DNA of 64,000 nt from Pseudomonadota bacterium (GTDB lineage: Bacteria > Pseudomonadota > Alphaproteobacteria > UBA828): positions 87,163-151,162 of the forward strand of contig JAQBTG010000003.1 of NCBI GenBank assembly GCA_027624955.1, read 5' to 3'. Both the position numbers and the translations under genes were made by a program. The notes below the pieces were generated by a model that made no database searches, was not told the DNA's origin, and saw nothing but the letters and a program-made list of their open reading frames with translations. How positions within the stretch are numbered: position 1 is the stretch's first letter; the number at the start of each line of letters is the position of its first letter. Shown here piece by piece: positions 1 through 8,856 of the stretch.

Positions 1-2
1 GT

Positions 3-599
3 GCCATGCCGGGCGCCAATGTCGTTTTCGCCGTGGTCGAGCTGTGTGGACTGACCTTCCGCTTCAACGACCGCAGTAAAAGTAACGTGATCGCCACGGC
101 ATTGTTCGGTGATGGCGCCGCCGCCGCGGTCGTGAACACTGAGATGCAGGGGCCGGAAATTTCGGCCTGGGGTGAACATACGTGGCCCGATACCCTCGAA
201 ATCATGGGCTGGCGCATTGAAGATGACGGTTTCGGCGTGCTGTTTTCGCGCGATATCCCCAACTTGGTACGCTCGAAAATGCGCGCAGCAGCCGAGGAAT
301 TTTTGGCAGATCATGACCTTGCGCTCAAGGATATCGACGAATTTGTTTGTCATCCGGGCGGCGCAAAAGTGCTGACGGCTCTCGAAGAGGCGTTTGGTCT
401 GCAATCCGGCGGTCTGGAGCATGGCCGCGAGACGTTGCGCCAATATGGCAACATGTCGGCGGCGACAATCATGTTCGTGCTTGAACGCGCGCTCGCACAT
501 GGTGACGCGAAGGGCGCCGGTAAAAATGGTGGACGGCGCATGATGTCGAGCCTGGGGCCGGGCTTCACCGCCGGATTTCTGGTTCTCGAAGGCGCATGA
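3..599 (+). CDS. Type III polyketide synthase (chalcone/stilbene synthase-like), 5'-truncated by window edge
   Basis: This is the C-terminal part of a type III polyketide synthase, a homodimeric enzyme that extends a CoA-bound starter with malonyl-CoA and cyclises the product, often to alkylpyrones or alkylresorcinols in bacteria. The frame is open to the left edge, so the start codon and the active-site Cys lie outside the window. Two members of the Cys-His-Asn triad are visible: His in a CHPGG motif (codon 351-353) and Asn in YGNMSAAT (codon 450-452). The VELCGLTFR stretch near the left edge is also typical. The stop overlaps the next gene as ATGA, which implies translational coupling to a methyltransferase. 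The product cannot be predicted without the N-terminal half. Confidence 0.9.
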   Translation, partial: AMPGANVVFAVVELCGLTFRFNDRSKSNVIATALFGDGAAAAVVNTEMQGPEISAWGEHTWPDTLEIMGWRIEDDGFGVLFSRDIPNLVRSKMRAAAEEFLADHDLALKDIDEFVCHPGGAKVLTALEEAFGLQSGGLEHGRETLRQYGNMSAATIMFVLERALAHGDAKGAGKNGGRRMMSSLGPGFTAGFLVLEGA

Positions 600-1096
600 T
601 CGCCGCCTGGATAATTCTTCTCGCGGTCCTGGCCCAACGCCTCAGTGAACTTGTTTACGCACGCGCCAACACCCGCCGATTACTGGCCAAAGGCGGCCAG
701 GAGTTCGGCGCCCGCCACTATCCACTATTTGCGCTTCTGCACGGCGCCTGGCTCGTAGCACTGGCGCTGTGGCTGATATTTGTCGATCTGGAGAATGTCA
801 TTTGGCCATTGGTCGCGGTCTATGGCGCGTTGCAGATATTCCGCGCCTGGATCTTAATTAGTCTGGGAGAGCGCTGGACGACCCGAGTAATTATTCTGCC
901 GGATGCGCCGCTAGTCCGCGCCGGACCGTACCGTTTTATCAGCCATCCGAACTATTGGCTGGTATGCGCCGAAATCGCGGTGCTGCCATTAGTTTTCAAC
1001 GCTTGGCCGCTGGCGCTTGTTTTCTCACTTCTCAACGGCGTCCTGCTATTTCATCGTATCCGTGTCGAGAACGATGCGCTTAGCCAACTCAAATAG
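596..1096 (+). CDS. Isoprenylcysteine carboxyl methyltransferase (ICMT)-family membrane protein
   Basis: The 166-residue protein is hydrophobic with about four membrane segments. It ends with the ICMT-family SAM-binding region: a VRAGPYRFISHPNYW stretch (about residues 102-116), a hydrophobic helix and a C-terminal RIRVENDAL stretch. Small bacterial members of this family are commonly encoded beside type III polyketide synthases, where a known member (Bacillus YpbQ/BpsB) O-methylates alkylpyrones. The ATGA overlap with the upstream synthase supports the same job here. The modified substrate is an inference; the family assignment is firm. Confidence 0.85.
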   Translation: MIAAWIILLAVLAQRLSELVYARANTRRLLAKGGQEFGARHYPLFALLHGAWLVALALWLIFVDLENVIWPLVAVYGALQIFRAWILISLGERWTTRVIILPDAPLVRAGPYRFISHPNYWLVCAEIAVLPLVFNAWPLALVFSLLNGVLLFHRIRVENDALSQLK

Positions 1097-1521
1097 ATTC
1101 CGTTGAGTGCCTAATTAAATCGACAGACCGATCAAGCAAAGGAACGTCGCGAATGTGCCGTTGACAACATGACAGGGTGCCACGCGTCTGAATATTCCGC
1201 CCCTGTTTGATACATAGGTTGGCGTTTCCAGACGTGCTGCCCAAGCCGGTCCCAGGGTTGACAGGGCCAGTGCGAAAGTGGCCGGTCTCACGGAACTCCG
1301 CTTTCTCGCCATGATCTTCTTTCCACCAAATGTTTGTCGCTCATCCTTATAAATATTAGATGGGGAGGGATTTAAATTCGCCAAGTGGCGATTGTCAGAA
1401 ATTATTCAAATAGATTTTTCCCGCGCTTAAGTCTGACTCAAATGGCCTAACCCGTGAATTTTGTTTGATGATAAACGGTGGAGAATTGCGTTGCTAAATT
1501 CGAGCGCCCTTGCTCCCCTGT
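1097..1521. other. Intergenic region between convergent genes, no convincing gene
   Basis: These 425 bases lie between the rightward methyltransferase gene and the leftward lipoprotein gene, so both flanking genes end here. A minus-strand reading frame (1115-1384, or 1115-1312 from an internal ATG) has a signal-peptide-like start, but the rest resembles no family I know. A short near-palindrome, TCGCCA-AG-TGGCGA, sits at 1378-1391. The part from about 1340 to 1500 is AT-rich compared with the neighbouring genes. I see no clear terminator or RNA gene. Confidence 0.4.
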
Positions 1522-2259
1522 CTAGGGTTGAGCAGCGGCTCTCAAGCCATCGGGCAGGATCTCGGCGAAAAAGCGGTAATATCCGAGACCAATGTTTTGC
1601 GCGACCGCCGGCCGGGGACGGAATTCCGTTTCTTCTGCGGGCAGGTCGCGTGCTTCAGGCAGCGCGGCCAAGGTGCCGTCAAGCTGTTGCAGGATCTCGG
1701 CGAAGCGAATATTAGCGAATTCCCGCGACGGATGGACCCACACATTGAAGTGAAAACGGCTGCCCTCGCAGGCACTGACCAGCCAATAAAACGAATGGGA
1801 GTCGAGGATCTCACCGACCGGCGGTCTATCGGAAAATCCGCTGGCCTCAAGAGACGTGCGTAGCAATTCCATTTCAACTTCGTTTATTTGGCCGATCGAG
1901 CGCTTTCCCGACCACGGCCAAGACGGAAAACGCACTAGAAAGTCGGGGCTCGCTTCAGATGACATTATTTCGACGTCGATCATGCCTCCGCCGCCATCGG
2001 AAAACCCATTTATCTCGTAGGTCCGAACTTCCTCGGAAAATATCGCATTATAGATGAAGCGATATCGCGGCGGTCCGTGAGTACGACAAGATTCTTTCAA
2101 ATCTTCGCCCGCAAGATAGCTGAACCAAGTGAATCGCCGCTCGACCACATTGTCCGGCCTTTCGACATATTCACACGCGCCCAAGAGCAGCACGACAAAA
2201 CATATGATGAATAGGTTTTGAGCCCGCCCCGGCCAAGAATTGTTCATACCTGATCTCAT
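1522..2259 (-). CDS. Putative lipoprotein of unknown function
   Basis: I do not recognise this 245-residue protein. The N-terminus has a short basic/polar stretch, a hydrophobic core and a lipobox LLGAC (Cys at about residue 29), so it is probably exported and lipid-anchored. The rest is soluble, with many aromatic residues and repeated SPW/FYW-like patches, without repeats or membrane segments. An alternative ATG lies four codons downstream (2247), and neither start has a clear ribosome-binding site. The stop codon of the D,D-carboxypeptidase gene read just before it (2275) is 15 bases upstream, so the two may be co-transcribed, suggesting an envelope role. Confidence 0.65.
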   Translation of the reverse strand: MRSGMNNSWPGRAQNLFIICFVVLLLGACEYVERPDNVVERRFTWFSYLAGEDLKESCRTHGPPRYRFIYNAIFSEEVRTYEINGFSDGGGGMIDVEIMSSEASPDFLVRFPSWPWSGKRSIGQINEVEMELLRTSLEASGFSDRPPVGEILDSHSFYWLVSACEGSRFHFNVWVHPSREFANIRFAEILQQLDGTLAALPEARDLPAEETEFRPRPAVAQNIGLGYYRFFAEILPDGLRAAAQP

Positions 2260-2274
2260 GCCAAAGCGAATTGC

Positions 2275-3543
2275 TTAGGAGGAACGATCAGCCAAGCGGA
2301 AATCTGGATTGGGCACGACCGTGCACGGCATGGTCACGGCCTTGAGAGTGGCGCACGCTTCTTTCGCCTCTCCTTTATAGAGACCGAGGAATCGTGCACG
2401 ATAGAGAATATCGCCGCGTTTCATCTCGATCGGTGTCAGAGCGGCTGACGCATGGCTGAGCAGATCAGGTAGCCGCGAGGATACCGTCCGCAAGGCACTC
2501 TCGGCAGCAGAGACAGTTTGATAAGCGCCGACCTGAATCGCCCACTGGCCGGATTCGGTGCGCTGCACTGGCGGCTTGACGCCGGCCGAGGCCAATTGCA
2601 TTTCGGCTGCAACGGGCTTGAAGACAGGAAGAGGAACCTTGCGACTGTTTAAAACGACGATTCGCTTTACCCCTAAGCGTTGATCGCGCTGCGCCACGCG
2701 TTCGAACCCAAGGTCTAGTAGCTTGACCATATGTTGGTCGCGCGATTTTGCGGTGCGACCGCCAAATACAACGGCGATGATGCGTCGGCCGTCGCGCATT
2801 GCAGACGCCACCAGATTGAAACCCGAGGCACGAATATATCCGGTTTTCATGCCGTCCGCGCCCGGATAGCTGTTCAACAAATTATTGTGGGTGTGATGGG
2901 TCTTTCCATTGAAGCGGAAAGATTTTACTGAAAAATAATCATAATAATGTGGAAAATCCCGGAGAATAGCCATCGCCAGCACGCCCATGTCGCGGGCTGA
3001 GCTGAGTTGCTTTCTATTGGGAAGCCCGGACGCATTCTTAAACCGGGTGTGTTTCATGCCGAGCCCACGTGCCCGCTTAGTCATCGCCACCGCGAATTCC
3101 CATTCCGTACCGCTGATGCCTTCGGCAATGACTGTGGCGACATCGTTTGCCGATTTTGTCGCCAAAGCGAAGATCGCGTGCTCTACCGTGATCGTCGTGC
3201 CGCGCTTTAGGCCCAATTTCGTCGGTGGTTGGCCCGCTGCCCGCTTTGAGACGGCTAACTTGTCACTCAACTGCATGCGTCCTGCGTCAAGTTCGTCGAA
3301 CAGCATGTAGAGGGTCATCATCTTGGTAAGCGATGCGGGATAGTTGCGCGTATCAGCATTGCGCTGGCGCAGCACTTCACCGGTATCGGCGTCGAGAATG
3401 ATTGAGGCGTAACCCGCTTCACTCGATTTAGCGCTCGCGAGCAATACCGCGACGGCAATCAACAAAACTGCGCAGCACAAAACCACAAGCCGCAACGCGT
3501 CGGATCGCCTATTCACGTGTCTGCTCGCCACCAAATTGCCCAT
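2275..3543 (-). CDS. D-alanyl-D-alanine carboxypeptidase (PBP5/6 type) with C-terminal SPOR domain
   Basis: This is a serine-type low-molecular-weight penicillin-binding protein that trims the terminal D-Ala from peptidoglycan pentapeptides in the periplasm. The N-terminus (residues 18-36) is a hydrophobic export or anchor signal. The three catalytic motifs are present: SLTK (S71-K74), SAN (131-133) and KTG (233-235). Residues about 332-412 form a SPOR domain (starting GQWAIQVGAYQT), which binds denuded septal glycan and would bring the enzyme to the division site. A promoter-like sequence lies just upstream. The combination PBP5-like plus SPOR is common in Alphaproteobacteria. Confidence 0.93.
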   Translation of the reverse strand: MGNLVASRHVNRRSDALRLVVLCCAVLLIAVAVLLASAKSSEAGYASIILDADTGEVLRQRNADTRNYPASLTKMMTLYMLFDELDAGRMQLSDKLAVSKRAAGQPPTKLGLKRGTTITVEHAIFALATKSANDVATVIAEGISGTEWEFAVAMTKRARGLGMKHTRFKNASGLPNRKQLSSARDMGVLAMAILRDFPHYYDYFSVKSFRFNGKTHHTHNNLLNSYPGADGMKTGYIRASGFNLVASAMRDGRRIIAVVFGGRTAKSRDQHMVKLLDLGFERVAQRDQRLGVKRIVVLNSRKVPLPVFKPVAAEMQLASAGVKPPVQRTESGQWAIQVGAYQTVSAAESALRTVSSRLPDLLSHASAALTPIEMKRGDILYRARFLGLYKGEAKEACATLKAVTMPCTVVPNPDFRLADRSS

Positions 3544-3577
3544 AATACTGGTTGTCTTGCGAATCAGGAATTATCCC

Positions 3578-3606
3578 TTATGAAGCAGAATTGATTCTCG
3601 CGTCAA
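3578..3606 (-). promoter_or_regulatory. Sigma-70-like promoter for the D,D-carboxypeptidase gene
   Basis: On the minus strand, TTGACG (3601-3606) and TCATAA (3578-3583) are separated by exactly 17 bases, in the 138-base gap before the carboxypeptidase ATG at 3543. The -35 is good and the -10 moderate. The spacer holds the small inverted repeat AGAATnnATTCT, which could be a regulator site or chance. Confidence 0.5.
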
Positions 3607-3681
3607 GTCTAACACCAGATTAAGATTTTTTGTTTCACCAACTGATTCTTGGTTTTTCTTGTAATCAATGCGCATGGAAGA

Positions 3682-5091
3682 TCATGCGACGGAAAAGTTG
3701 GGCGATTTACTGTGCTCTGGATTGGCTGCTTCGAAGGCGTAGGCGGCACGCAAGACACTTATTTCGTCATAGTGCCGTCCGACGATCTGCAGGCCCACCG
3801 GCAGGCCTTTCGAAGTAAAACCACAAGGCACGGTGGCCGCCGGCTGGCCGGTCAAATTGAAGGGATAGGTAAACGGGCTAAAATCGTCCCAGGATGATCC
3901 GTTGGGGCCGATCGGCGTGTCGCTACCGAGCGAAAAGGCCGGCAACGACATCGTCGGCGTGAGCAACAAATCATAGCTTTGGTGAAACTCCCGCATGAGA
4001 GAAGTCAAGTGGCTGCGCGCCATGGCGGCCTTCAGATAAGTCTCCATCGTGATGGCCTCGCCTCTCTCGGCCACTGTCAGCAATCCTGGATCGACCAGTT
4101 CGCGCTGCGCCTCGGTCATTGCGCGCAAGACAAATGCTGCGCCGGCGTACCAATGCGAGCGGAAAATATCTTGCGGATTGTCGAACCCCGGATCGGTTTG
4201 CTCGACCTCGACACCGAGGGCGGCAAGTGATTTTACCCCCGCTGCCACCAGTTCCGCGACTTCCGGATCGACGCTGGCATAGCCAAGGTCTGGGCTGAAC
4301 GCCGCGCGCATACCGCTGACACCGCCCTCAAGCGCTGCGCCGAAATCGCGCGCGTCGAACGGCAAGGCATGAGCGTCGCGCGTATCAGGCTCCGCCATGA
4401 CGGTGAGCATCAACGCCGCATCCGCGACGGTTCTGGTCATCGGGCCAAGATGCGACAAGGTGCCGAACGGACTGGCCGGATAAACTGGCACGCGGCCAAA
4501 ATTCGCTTTGATTCCGAAAATGCCGCTAAACGCGCACGGGATGCGTACCGATCCGCCGCCGTCGGTGCCGATATGAAGTGGCCCCATGCCACATAATGCG
4601 GCGACGGCTGCGCCGCCGCTGCTGCCGCCCGGTGTGTGCGCAGGATTCCACGGGTTCTTTGTCACACCGGTAAGCGGGCTGTCGGTGACACCCTTCCAGC
4701 CATATTCGGGCGTCGTGGTCTTGCCGAGCAGTACGGCGCCGTGCTCGCGCAGGCGGGCAACGGCAGGCGCGTCCTCGTCCCATGGCTGATCGCGCTTCGT
4801 GGTTTTGGAGCCCCGCAATGTCGGCCAACCCTTGGTCAGCACCAGATCCTTGACCGACGCCGGCACGCCGTCGAGGCGCCCTTCGGGTGCGCCAGCGAGC
4901 CAACGTTTTTCCGAACGCCGCGCTGCCGCCAGAGCGCCGTCATCGTCAATCAGGCAAAAGGCATTATAGCTGTCGTTGTGGTCATGAATTCGCTCGAGAA
5001 CGGATTCTGTCGCCTGCACCGGTGAAAGATCACCTGACTCATAGGCGGCCAGCAACTCGGTGGCGGACATGGCGCAAATTTCGCTACTCAC
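3682..5091 (-). CDS. Amidase of the amidase-signature family
   Basis: The 469-residue protein is a full-length amidase-signature hydrolase (same fold as GatA and fatty-acid amide hydrolase). The Ser-cisSer-Lys triad is visible: K81 in SVKDLV, S157 in GGSSGG and S181 in GTDGGGSVRIP, with the 24-residue Ser-Ser spacing expected. The start is GTG at 5091, preceded by GGGAG at good spacing; an ATG at 5070 lacks such a site. The substrate cannot be read from the sequence. It is probably not the GatA subunit, since no gatC/gatB are nearby. It starts 23 bases after the phosphohexomutase gene and may belong to that operon. Confidence 0.9.
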   Translation of the reverse strand: MSSEICAMSATELLAAYESGDLSPVQATESVLERIHDHNDSYNAFCLIDDDGALAAARRSEKRWLAGAPEGRLDGVPASVKDLVLTKGWPTLRGSKTTKRDQPWDEDAPAVARLREHGAVLLGKTTTPEYGWKGVTDSPLTGVTKNPWNPAHTPGGSSGGAAVAALCGMGPLHIGTDGGGSVRIPCAFSGIFGIKANFGRVPVYPASPFGTLSHLGPMTRTVADAALMLTVMAEPDTRDAHALPFDARDFGAALEGGVSGMRAAFSPDLGYASVDPEVAELVAAGVKSLAALGVEVEQTDPGFDNPQDIFRSHWYAGAAFVLRAMTEAQRELVDPGLLTVAERGEAITMETYLKAAMARSHLTSLMREFHQSYDLLLTPTMSLPAFSLGSDTPIGPNGSSWDDFSPFTYPFNLTGQPAATVPCGFTSKGLPVGLQIVGRHYDEISVLRAAYAFEAANPEHSKSPNFSVA

Positions 5092-5114
5092 AGTCAGTTC
5101 TCCCGGTCATGTTC

Positions 5115-6500
5115 TTAGAAATTTGGCGGTTGAATGCCGCTCTCACTCAATTGTGCCACCAGCGCATTTTTCAGGCGCGCCAAACCTGCCGCGTCCTTTG
5201 CTTCACAGCGCGCCACTAACACTGGCTGCGTATTTGAAGCGCGCAATAGCCACCAACCATCTGCGGTGCTGACCCGCACGCCGTCGATCGCATTCACATC
5301 GGCATCGCTGGCTCCCAAACGCCCGCGGACTTCCTCGATGGCGCCGAACTTGCGCGCATCGTCGCACGGAAATCGTAATTCCGGAGTGTTGATGCGCTCC
5401 GGCAGAGAGGCGCGCAGCGCCGCTAGGCTCTGCCCTTCTTCGGCGATCACGCCGAGCATTCGAACGGCGGCATAGAGCGCGTCGTCGTAACCGAAATAGC
5501 GATCGGCGAAGAAAATGTGGCCGCTCATTTCGCCCGCGAGCGGCGCCCCAGTTTCGGCCATTTTAGCTTTGATCAGAGAATGGCCAGTCTTCCACATGAG
5601 AGGCGTCCCGCCGAGCCGCGTGACTTCGTCGAACAACACTTGGCTCGCTTTGACGTCGGCAATGATCGTGGCGCCTGGTTGTTTACGCAGCACCTCGCGC
5701 GACAATAACGCGAGAATTTGATCACCCCACAATATTTCACCATCGCCATCGACGATGCCAATACGGTCGCCGTCGCCGTCGAAGGCAATGCCGAGATCGC
5801 AAGAACCCGCGTGTACCGCTTCAATCAACTGGGTCAAATTCTCGGGCACCGTCGGGTCGGGATGGTGAGCCGGAAAGCTGCCGTCGATGCGCTCGTTGAG
5901 GAGAATATGCTCGCCCGGCAACTTGGCAGTAAGCAAGGCCATGGCCTCTCCGGCTGCGCCGTTTCCAGCGTCCCAGACCACTTTCAACGGCGATAGGGAC
6001 GCGCTTTCCTCCGCCAAGCGGGCGACATAGCGGGCCAACATCGGATCGTCACGCTGTATCCCAGCGCCCACACGGTAGGCGCCCTTCCCGGCCAATGCGC
6101 CAAGCTCCCGGATGCTGGCGCCGAAAAAGGAGCTTTTACCGAGCATAAACTTGAAGCCGTTATTGTCTGGCGGGTTGTGCGAGCCGGTAACCATGATGCC
6201 GCCATCGGCGTTGAGGCTATGAACCGAATAATAAAGCATTGGCGTCGGCCCGAGCCCGACGCGGATCACATTGGCCCCTGCGGCGTTGAGGCCAGCGATA
6301 AGCGCCGCTTCCAATTGCGGAGAACTGACGCGCCCGTCATAGCCGACGCAAATGGTTTTGGTGGCGCCGTCCCGCGCTGCCATGGTGGCGAAGGCGCGAC
6401 CTATCGCCTCGGCATCGTTGCGGCCGAGGGTGCGTCCAACGACGCCGCGAATATCATATTCGCGTAGCACCGTCGGGTCGAAACGGTGACCCCCGTTCAT
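5115..6500 (-). CDS. Phosphomannomutase/phosphoglucomutase (alpha-D-phosphohexomutase)
   Basis: This cytosolic enzyme interconverts hexose-6-phosphate and hexose-1-phosphate, feeding UDP-glucose and GDP-mannose synthesis. At 461 residues it is full length. The phosphoserine loop TGSHNPPDNNG (S107), the Mg-binding DGDGDR (241-246), the sugar-binding GEMSGH and the C-terminal phosphate loop RASNTQP are all present. The ATG overlaps the stop of ugd as ATGA, so the two are translationally coupled. Context with galU and ugd points to supply of glucose-1-phosphate for UDP-glucose and UDP-glucuronate. A dual Man/Glc specificity of the AlgC type is likely but unproven. Confidence 0.93.
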   Translation of the reverse strand: MNGGHRFDPTVLREYDIRGVVGRTLGRNDAEAIGRAFATMAARDGATKTICVGYDGRVSSPQLEAALIAGLNAAGANVIRVGLGPTPMLYYSVHSLNADGGIMVTGSHNPPDNNGFKFMLGKSSFFGASIRELGALAGKGAYRVGAGIQRDDPMLARYVARLAEESASLSPLKVVWDAGNGAAGEAMALLTAKLPGEHILLNERIDGSFPAHHPDPTVPENLTQLIEAVHAGSCDLGIAFDGDGDRIGIVDGDGEILWGDQILALLSREVLRKQPGATIIADVKASQVLFDEVTRLGGTPLMWKTGHSLIKAKMAETGAPLAGEMSGHIFFADRYFGYDDALYAAVRMLGVIAEEGQSLAALRASLPERINTPELRFPCDDARKFGAIEEVRGRLGASDADVNAIDGVRVSTADGWWLLRASNTQPVLVARCEAKDAAGLARLKNALVAQLSESGIQPPNF

Positions 6501-7828
6501 ATGCCGGCAGCGGCGGGTTCAGGCGCGGGGCGGCCGACGCAGATATACTGGAACCCGGCTGCGGCCATGGCACGGGGCTCATAGATATTGCGCAGATCGA
6601 CGATCACCGGGCTGGCAAGCAATTGCTTAACCCGCTCCAGATCGAGAGCGCGAAACTCATTCCATTCGGTCAAGATAACGAGGACGTCCGCGCCTTTCAT
6701 GGTCCCGTACGCATTGGCGCACCACTGGACACCCGGGAGCAATTGTTCGGCTTCCCCCATGGCTTCGGGATCATAGGCATGGATCGAGGCGCCCTCTTGC
6801 TGCAACGCCGGGATAATCGTCAGGCTGGCGCTGTCGCGGACATCGTCGGTATTGGGTTTGAACGCGACGCCGAGCACGGCAATCCGTTTGCCGTCGACCG
6901 TGCCGCCGCTCGCCGCGATGATCTTCTGCGCCATCCGCGCCTTGCGTTTTTCATTGATATCTACCACCGCCTCAACGATATGGCTGGGCGCGCCGCATTC
7001 GCGGGCAATGCGCACGAAGGCGAGCGTATCCTTGGGAAAGCAGGAGCCGCCGTAACCCGGGCCTGGATGCAGAAATTTGTTGCCGATACGGCCATCCAAT
7101 CCGATCCCCTTGGCAACATCATGCACGTCGGCGCCAATCTCTTCGCAAATATCGGCAATCTCATTAATGAATGTGATCTTGGTGGCAAGGAAAGTGTTGG
7201 CGGCATATTTGATTAGTTCGGCGGTTTTGACGCCGGTAAAAACCACCGGTGTTTCGATCAAAAAAAGCGGGCGATACAGTTCTGCCATCAGCGCTTTTGC
7301 GCGTTCAGATTCGACGCCGACAACAACTCTGTCCGGGCGCATGAAATCTGCGATCGCCGCACCCTCGCGCAGGAATTCGGGGTTGGAGACGATGTCGAAC
7401 TCTGCGTCGGGGCGGCGCGAGCGGATGATGCGGGCGATCTCATCGCCGGTGCCGACAGGCACGGTGGACTTCGTCACCACGACCGAATAGCCGTTCATCG
7501 CATCGGCGATCTCCTCGGCCGCGGCGTACACAAACGATAGATCCGCGTGGCCGTCACCGCGCCGGCTGGGCGTGCCGACCGCCAACATGATGACATCGGC
7601 CTGTGGCACCGCTTCGGTGATATCGGTCGTAAAACTCAGCCGGCCGGCGGCAATATTATGTTTGACGAGATCGTCCAACCCGGGCTCAAAAATTGGAATT
7701 TTCCCGGCCTTGAGGCCATCAATTTTGTTCTGCACCTTATCGACACAGACAACATTAACGCCGAACTCGGAGAAACAAGCGGCGGAGACAAGGCCGACAT
7801 AGCCTGTGCCGATCATGGCAACATGCAT
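6497..7828 (-). CDS. ugd: UDP-glucose 6-dehydrogenase
   Basis: The enzyme oxidises UDP-glucose twice with NAD+ to UDP-glucuronate, a precursor for exopolysaccharide, LPS or capsule sugars. The 443 residues show an N-terminal Rossmann motif GTGYVGLVSA (7-16), NPEFLREG (149-156), the catalytic Cys in GPGYGGSCFPKDT (C263) and a C-terminal UDP-binding domain. It sits 23 bases after galU, whose product supplies its substrate, and overlaps the mutase gene by four bases. Order galU-ugd-mutase is a compact nucleotide-sugar operon read leftward. Confidence 0.95.
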   Translation of the reverse strand: MHVAMIGTGYVGLVSAACFSEFGVNVVCVDKVQNKIDGLKAGKIPIFEPGLDDLVKHNIAAGRLSFTTDITEAVPQADVIMLAVGTPSRRGDGHADLSFVYAAAEEIADAMNGYSVVVTKSTVPVGTGDEIARIIRSRRPDAEFDIVSNPEFLREGAAIADFMRPDRVVVGVESERAKALMAELYRPLFLIETPVVFTGVKTAELIKYAANTFLATKITFINEIADICEEIGADVHDVAKGIGLDGRIGNKFLHPGPGYGGSCFPKDTLAFVRIARECGAPSHIVEAVVDINEKRKARMAQKIIAASGGTVDGKRIAVLGVAFKPNTDDVRDSASLTIIPALQQEGASIHAYDPEAMGEAEQLLPGVQWCANAYGTMKGADVLVILTEWNEFRALDLERVKQLLASPVIVDLRNIYEPRAMAAAGFQYICVGRPAPEPAAAGI

Positions 7829-7851
7829 GGTGATATCCTGTTAGATTTTAT

Positions 7852-8730
7852 TCACGAGGCGGACGGATTTTCGAGAAACGCCATAAGGTCGTCGCGCAGA
7901 TCTGGGCGTTCCAGAGCAAAGGCGATGTTGGCTTGGAGAAACCCCGCTTTGGCGCCGCAATCAAAGCGCCGTCCTTCGAAACGCAGGCCGTGGCATGCCA
8001 TCCCGTCATCAACCAATTTGGCCAATGAATCTGTCAGTTGAATTTCGCCACCGACGCCGCGCTCCATGCGTTCGAGATAGCCGAATACCTCAGGTTGCAA
8101 CACATAACGCCCGATAATGCAGAGGTTGGAAGGTGCTTCGCTGGGCGCGGGTTTTTCCACCATCCCCCTGATATCGATGATTTTCCCATCGTCCGCTGCG
8201 ACATCAACGATGCCATATTTATAGGTCTGTTCGTTGGGAATTTCGGCGAGCGCGTAAACGCATCCGCCGCGTTCATTATACACATCGACGACTTGCGTCA
8301 TGCACGGCGTCTTCGAAAGTACGAGTTCGTCAACCAATATCACCGCAAACGGTTCGTCGCCGATTAAATTGCGCGCGCACCACACCGCGTGGCCTAGCCC
8401 AAGCGGCTCCTGCTGGCGGGTAAAGGAGAGCGCGCCGGCCGGCGGAATGAATCTTGTGACGTCCTCCAACTCGGCCGTTTTACCGCGCGCGATCAACTCG
8501 GCCTCAAGTTCATAGGCATGGTCGAAGTGATTCTCGATCGCACTTTTGTCGCGCCCGGTGACGAAAATGAACTCTTCAATCCCTGCCGCAGCCGCCTCTT
8601 CCACCGCATATTGAATGAGCGGCTTGTCGACGACCGGCAACATTTCCTTGGGCATCGCTTTCGTCGCAGGCAAAAACCGCGTGCCCAGACCGGCGACCGG
8701 AAATACAGCCTTCTTGACCGGCTTAATCAT
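7852..8730 (-). CDS. galU: UTP-glucose-1-phosphate uridylyltransferase
   Basis: GalU makes UDP-glucose from UTP and glucose-1-phosphate. The 292-residue protein begins with the nucleotidyltransferase signature FPVAGLGTRFLPATKAMPKE (about 10-29) followed by PLIQYAVEEA, and keeps the VEKPAP sugar-binding region. It is first in a three-gene leftward operon with ugd and the phosphohexomutase. The 126-base gap to the next upstream gene probably holds its promoter, though I could not pick out clear -35/-10 boxes. Confidence 0.95.
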   Translation of the reverse strand: MIKPVKKAVFPVAGLGTRFLPATKAMPKEMLPVVDKPLIQYAVEEAAAAGIEEFIFVTGRDKSAIENHFDHAYELEAELIARGKTAELEDVTRFIPPAGALSFTRQQEPLGLGHAVWCARNLIGDEPFAVILVDELVLSKTPCMTQVVDVYNERGGCVYALAEIPNEQTYKYGIVDVAADDGKIIDIRGMVEKPAPSEAPSNLCIIGRYVLQPEVFGYLERMERGVGGEIQLTDSLAKLVDDGMACHGLRFEGRRFDCGAKAGFLQANIAFALERPDLRDDLMAFLENPSAS

Positions 8731-8856
8731 GCACAGTTAATCCTCGAACTTGGGTCTTCTCGGCGCCGCGTCAGCGCAGTGTTTCTCATCTTTTTTGCCA
8801 TCCGGCAAGGCTTTCGCCTGCATTCGCCCTGCGTTTGCTAAGTCTGCGGAATCGCC

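Noticed and set aside
1115-1384. Minus-strand 89-residue frame with signal-peptide-like inner start (MARKRSSVRP...)
   Set aside because: No family resemblance, sits between convergent genes in AT-rich DNA, and the C-terminus ends in an unlikely hydrophobic stretch. Kept only as a remark in the intergenic entry.
3645-3660. Plus-strand hairpin ACCAA-CTGATTC-TTGGT followed by TTTTTC
   Set aside because: Terminator shape but only a 5-base AT-rich stem and no rightward gene ends here.
8790-8830. Small hairpin TTGCC/GGCAA near the J-protein gene end
   Set aside because: Stem of five bases with A-run on the wrong side for leftward termination.
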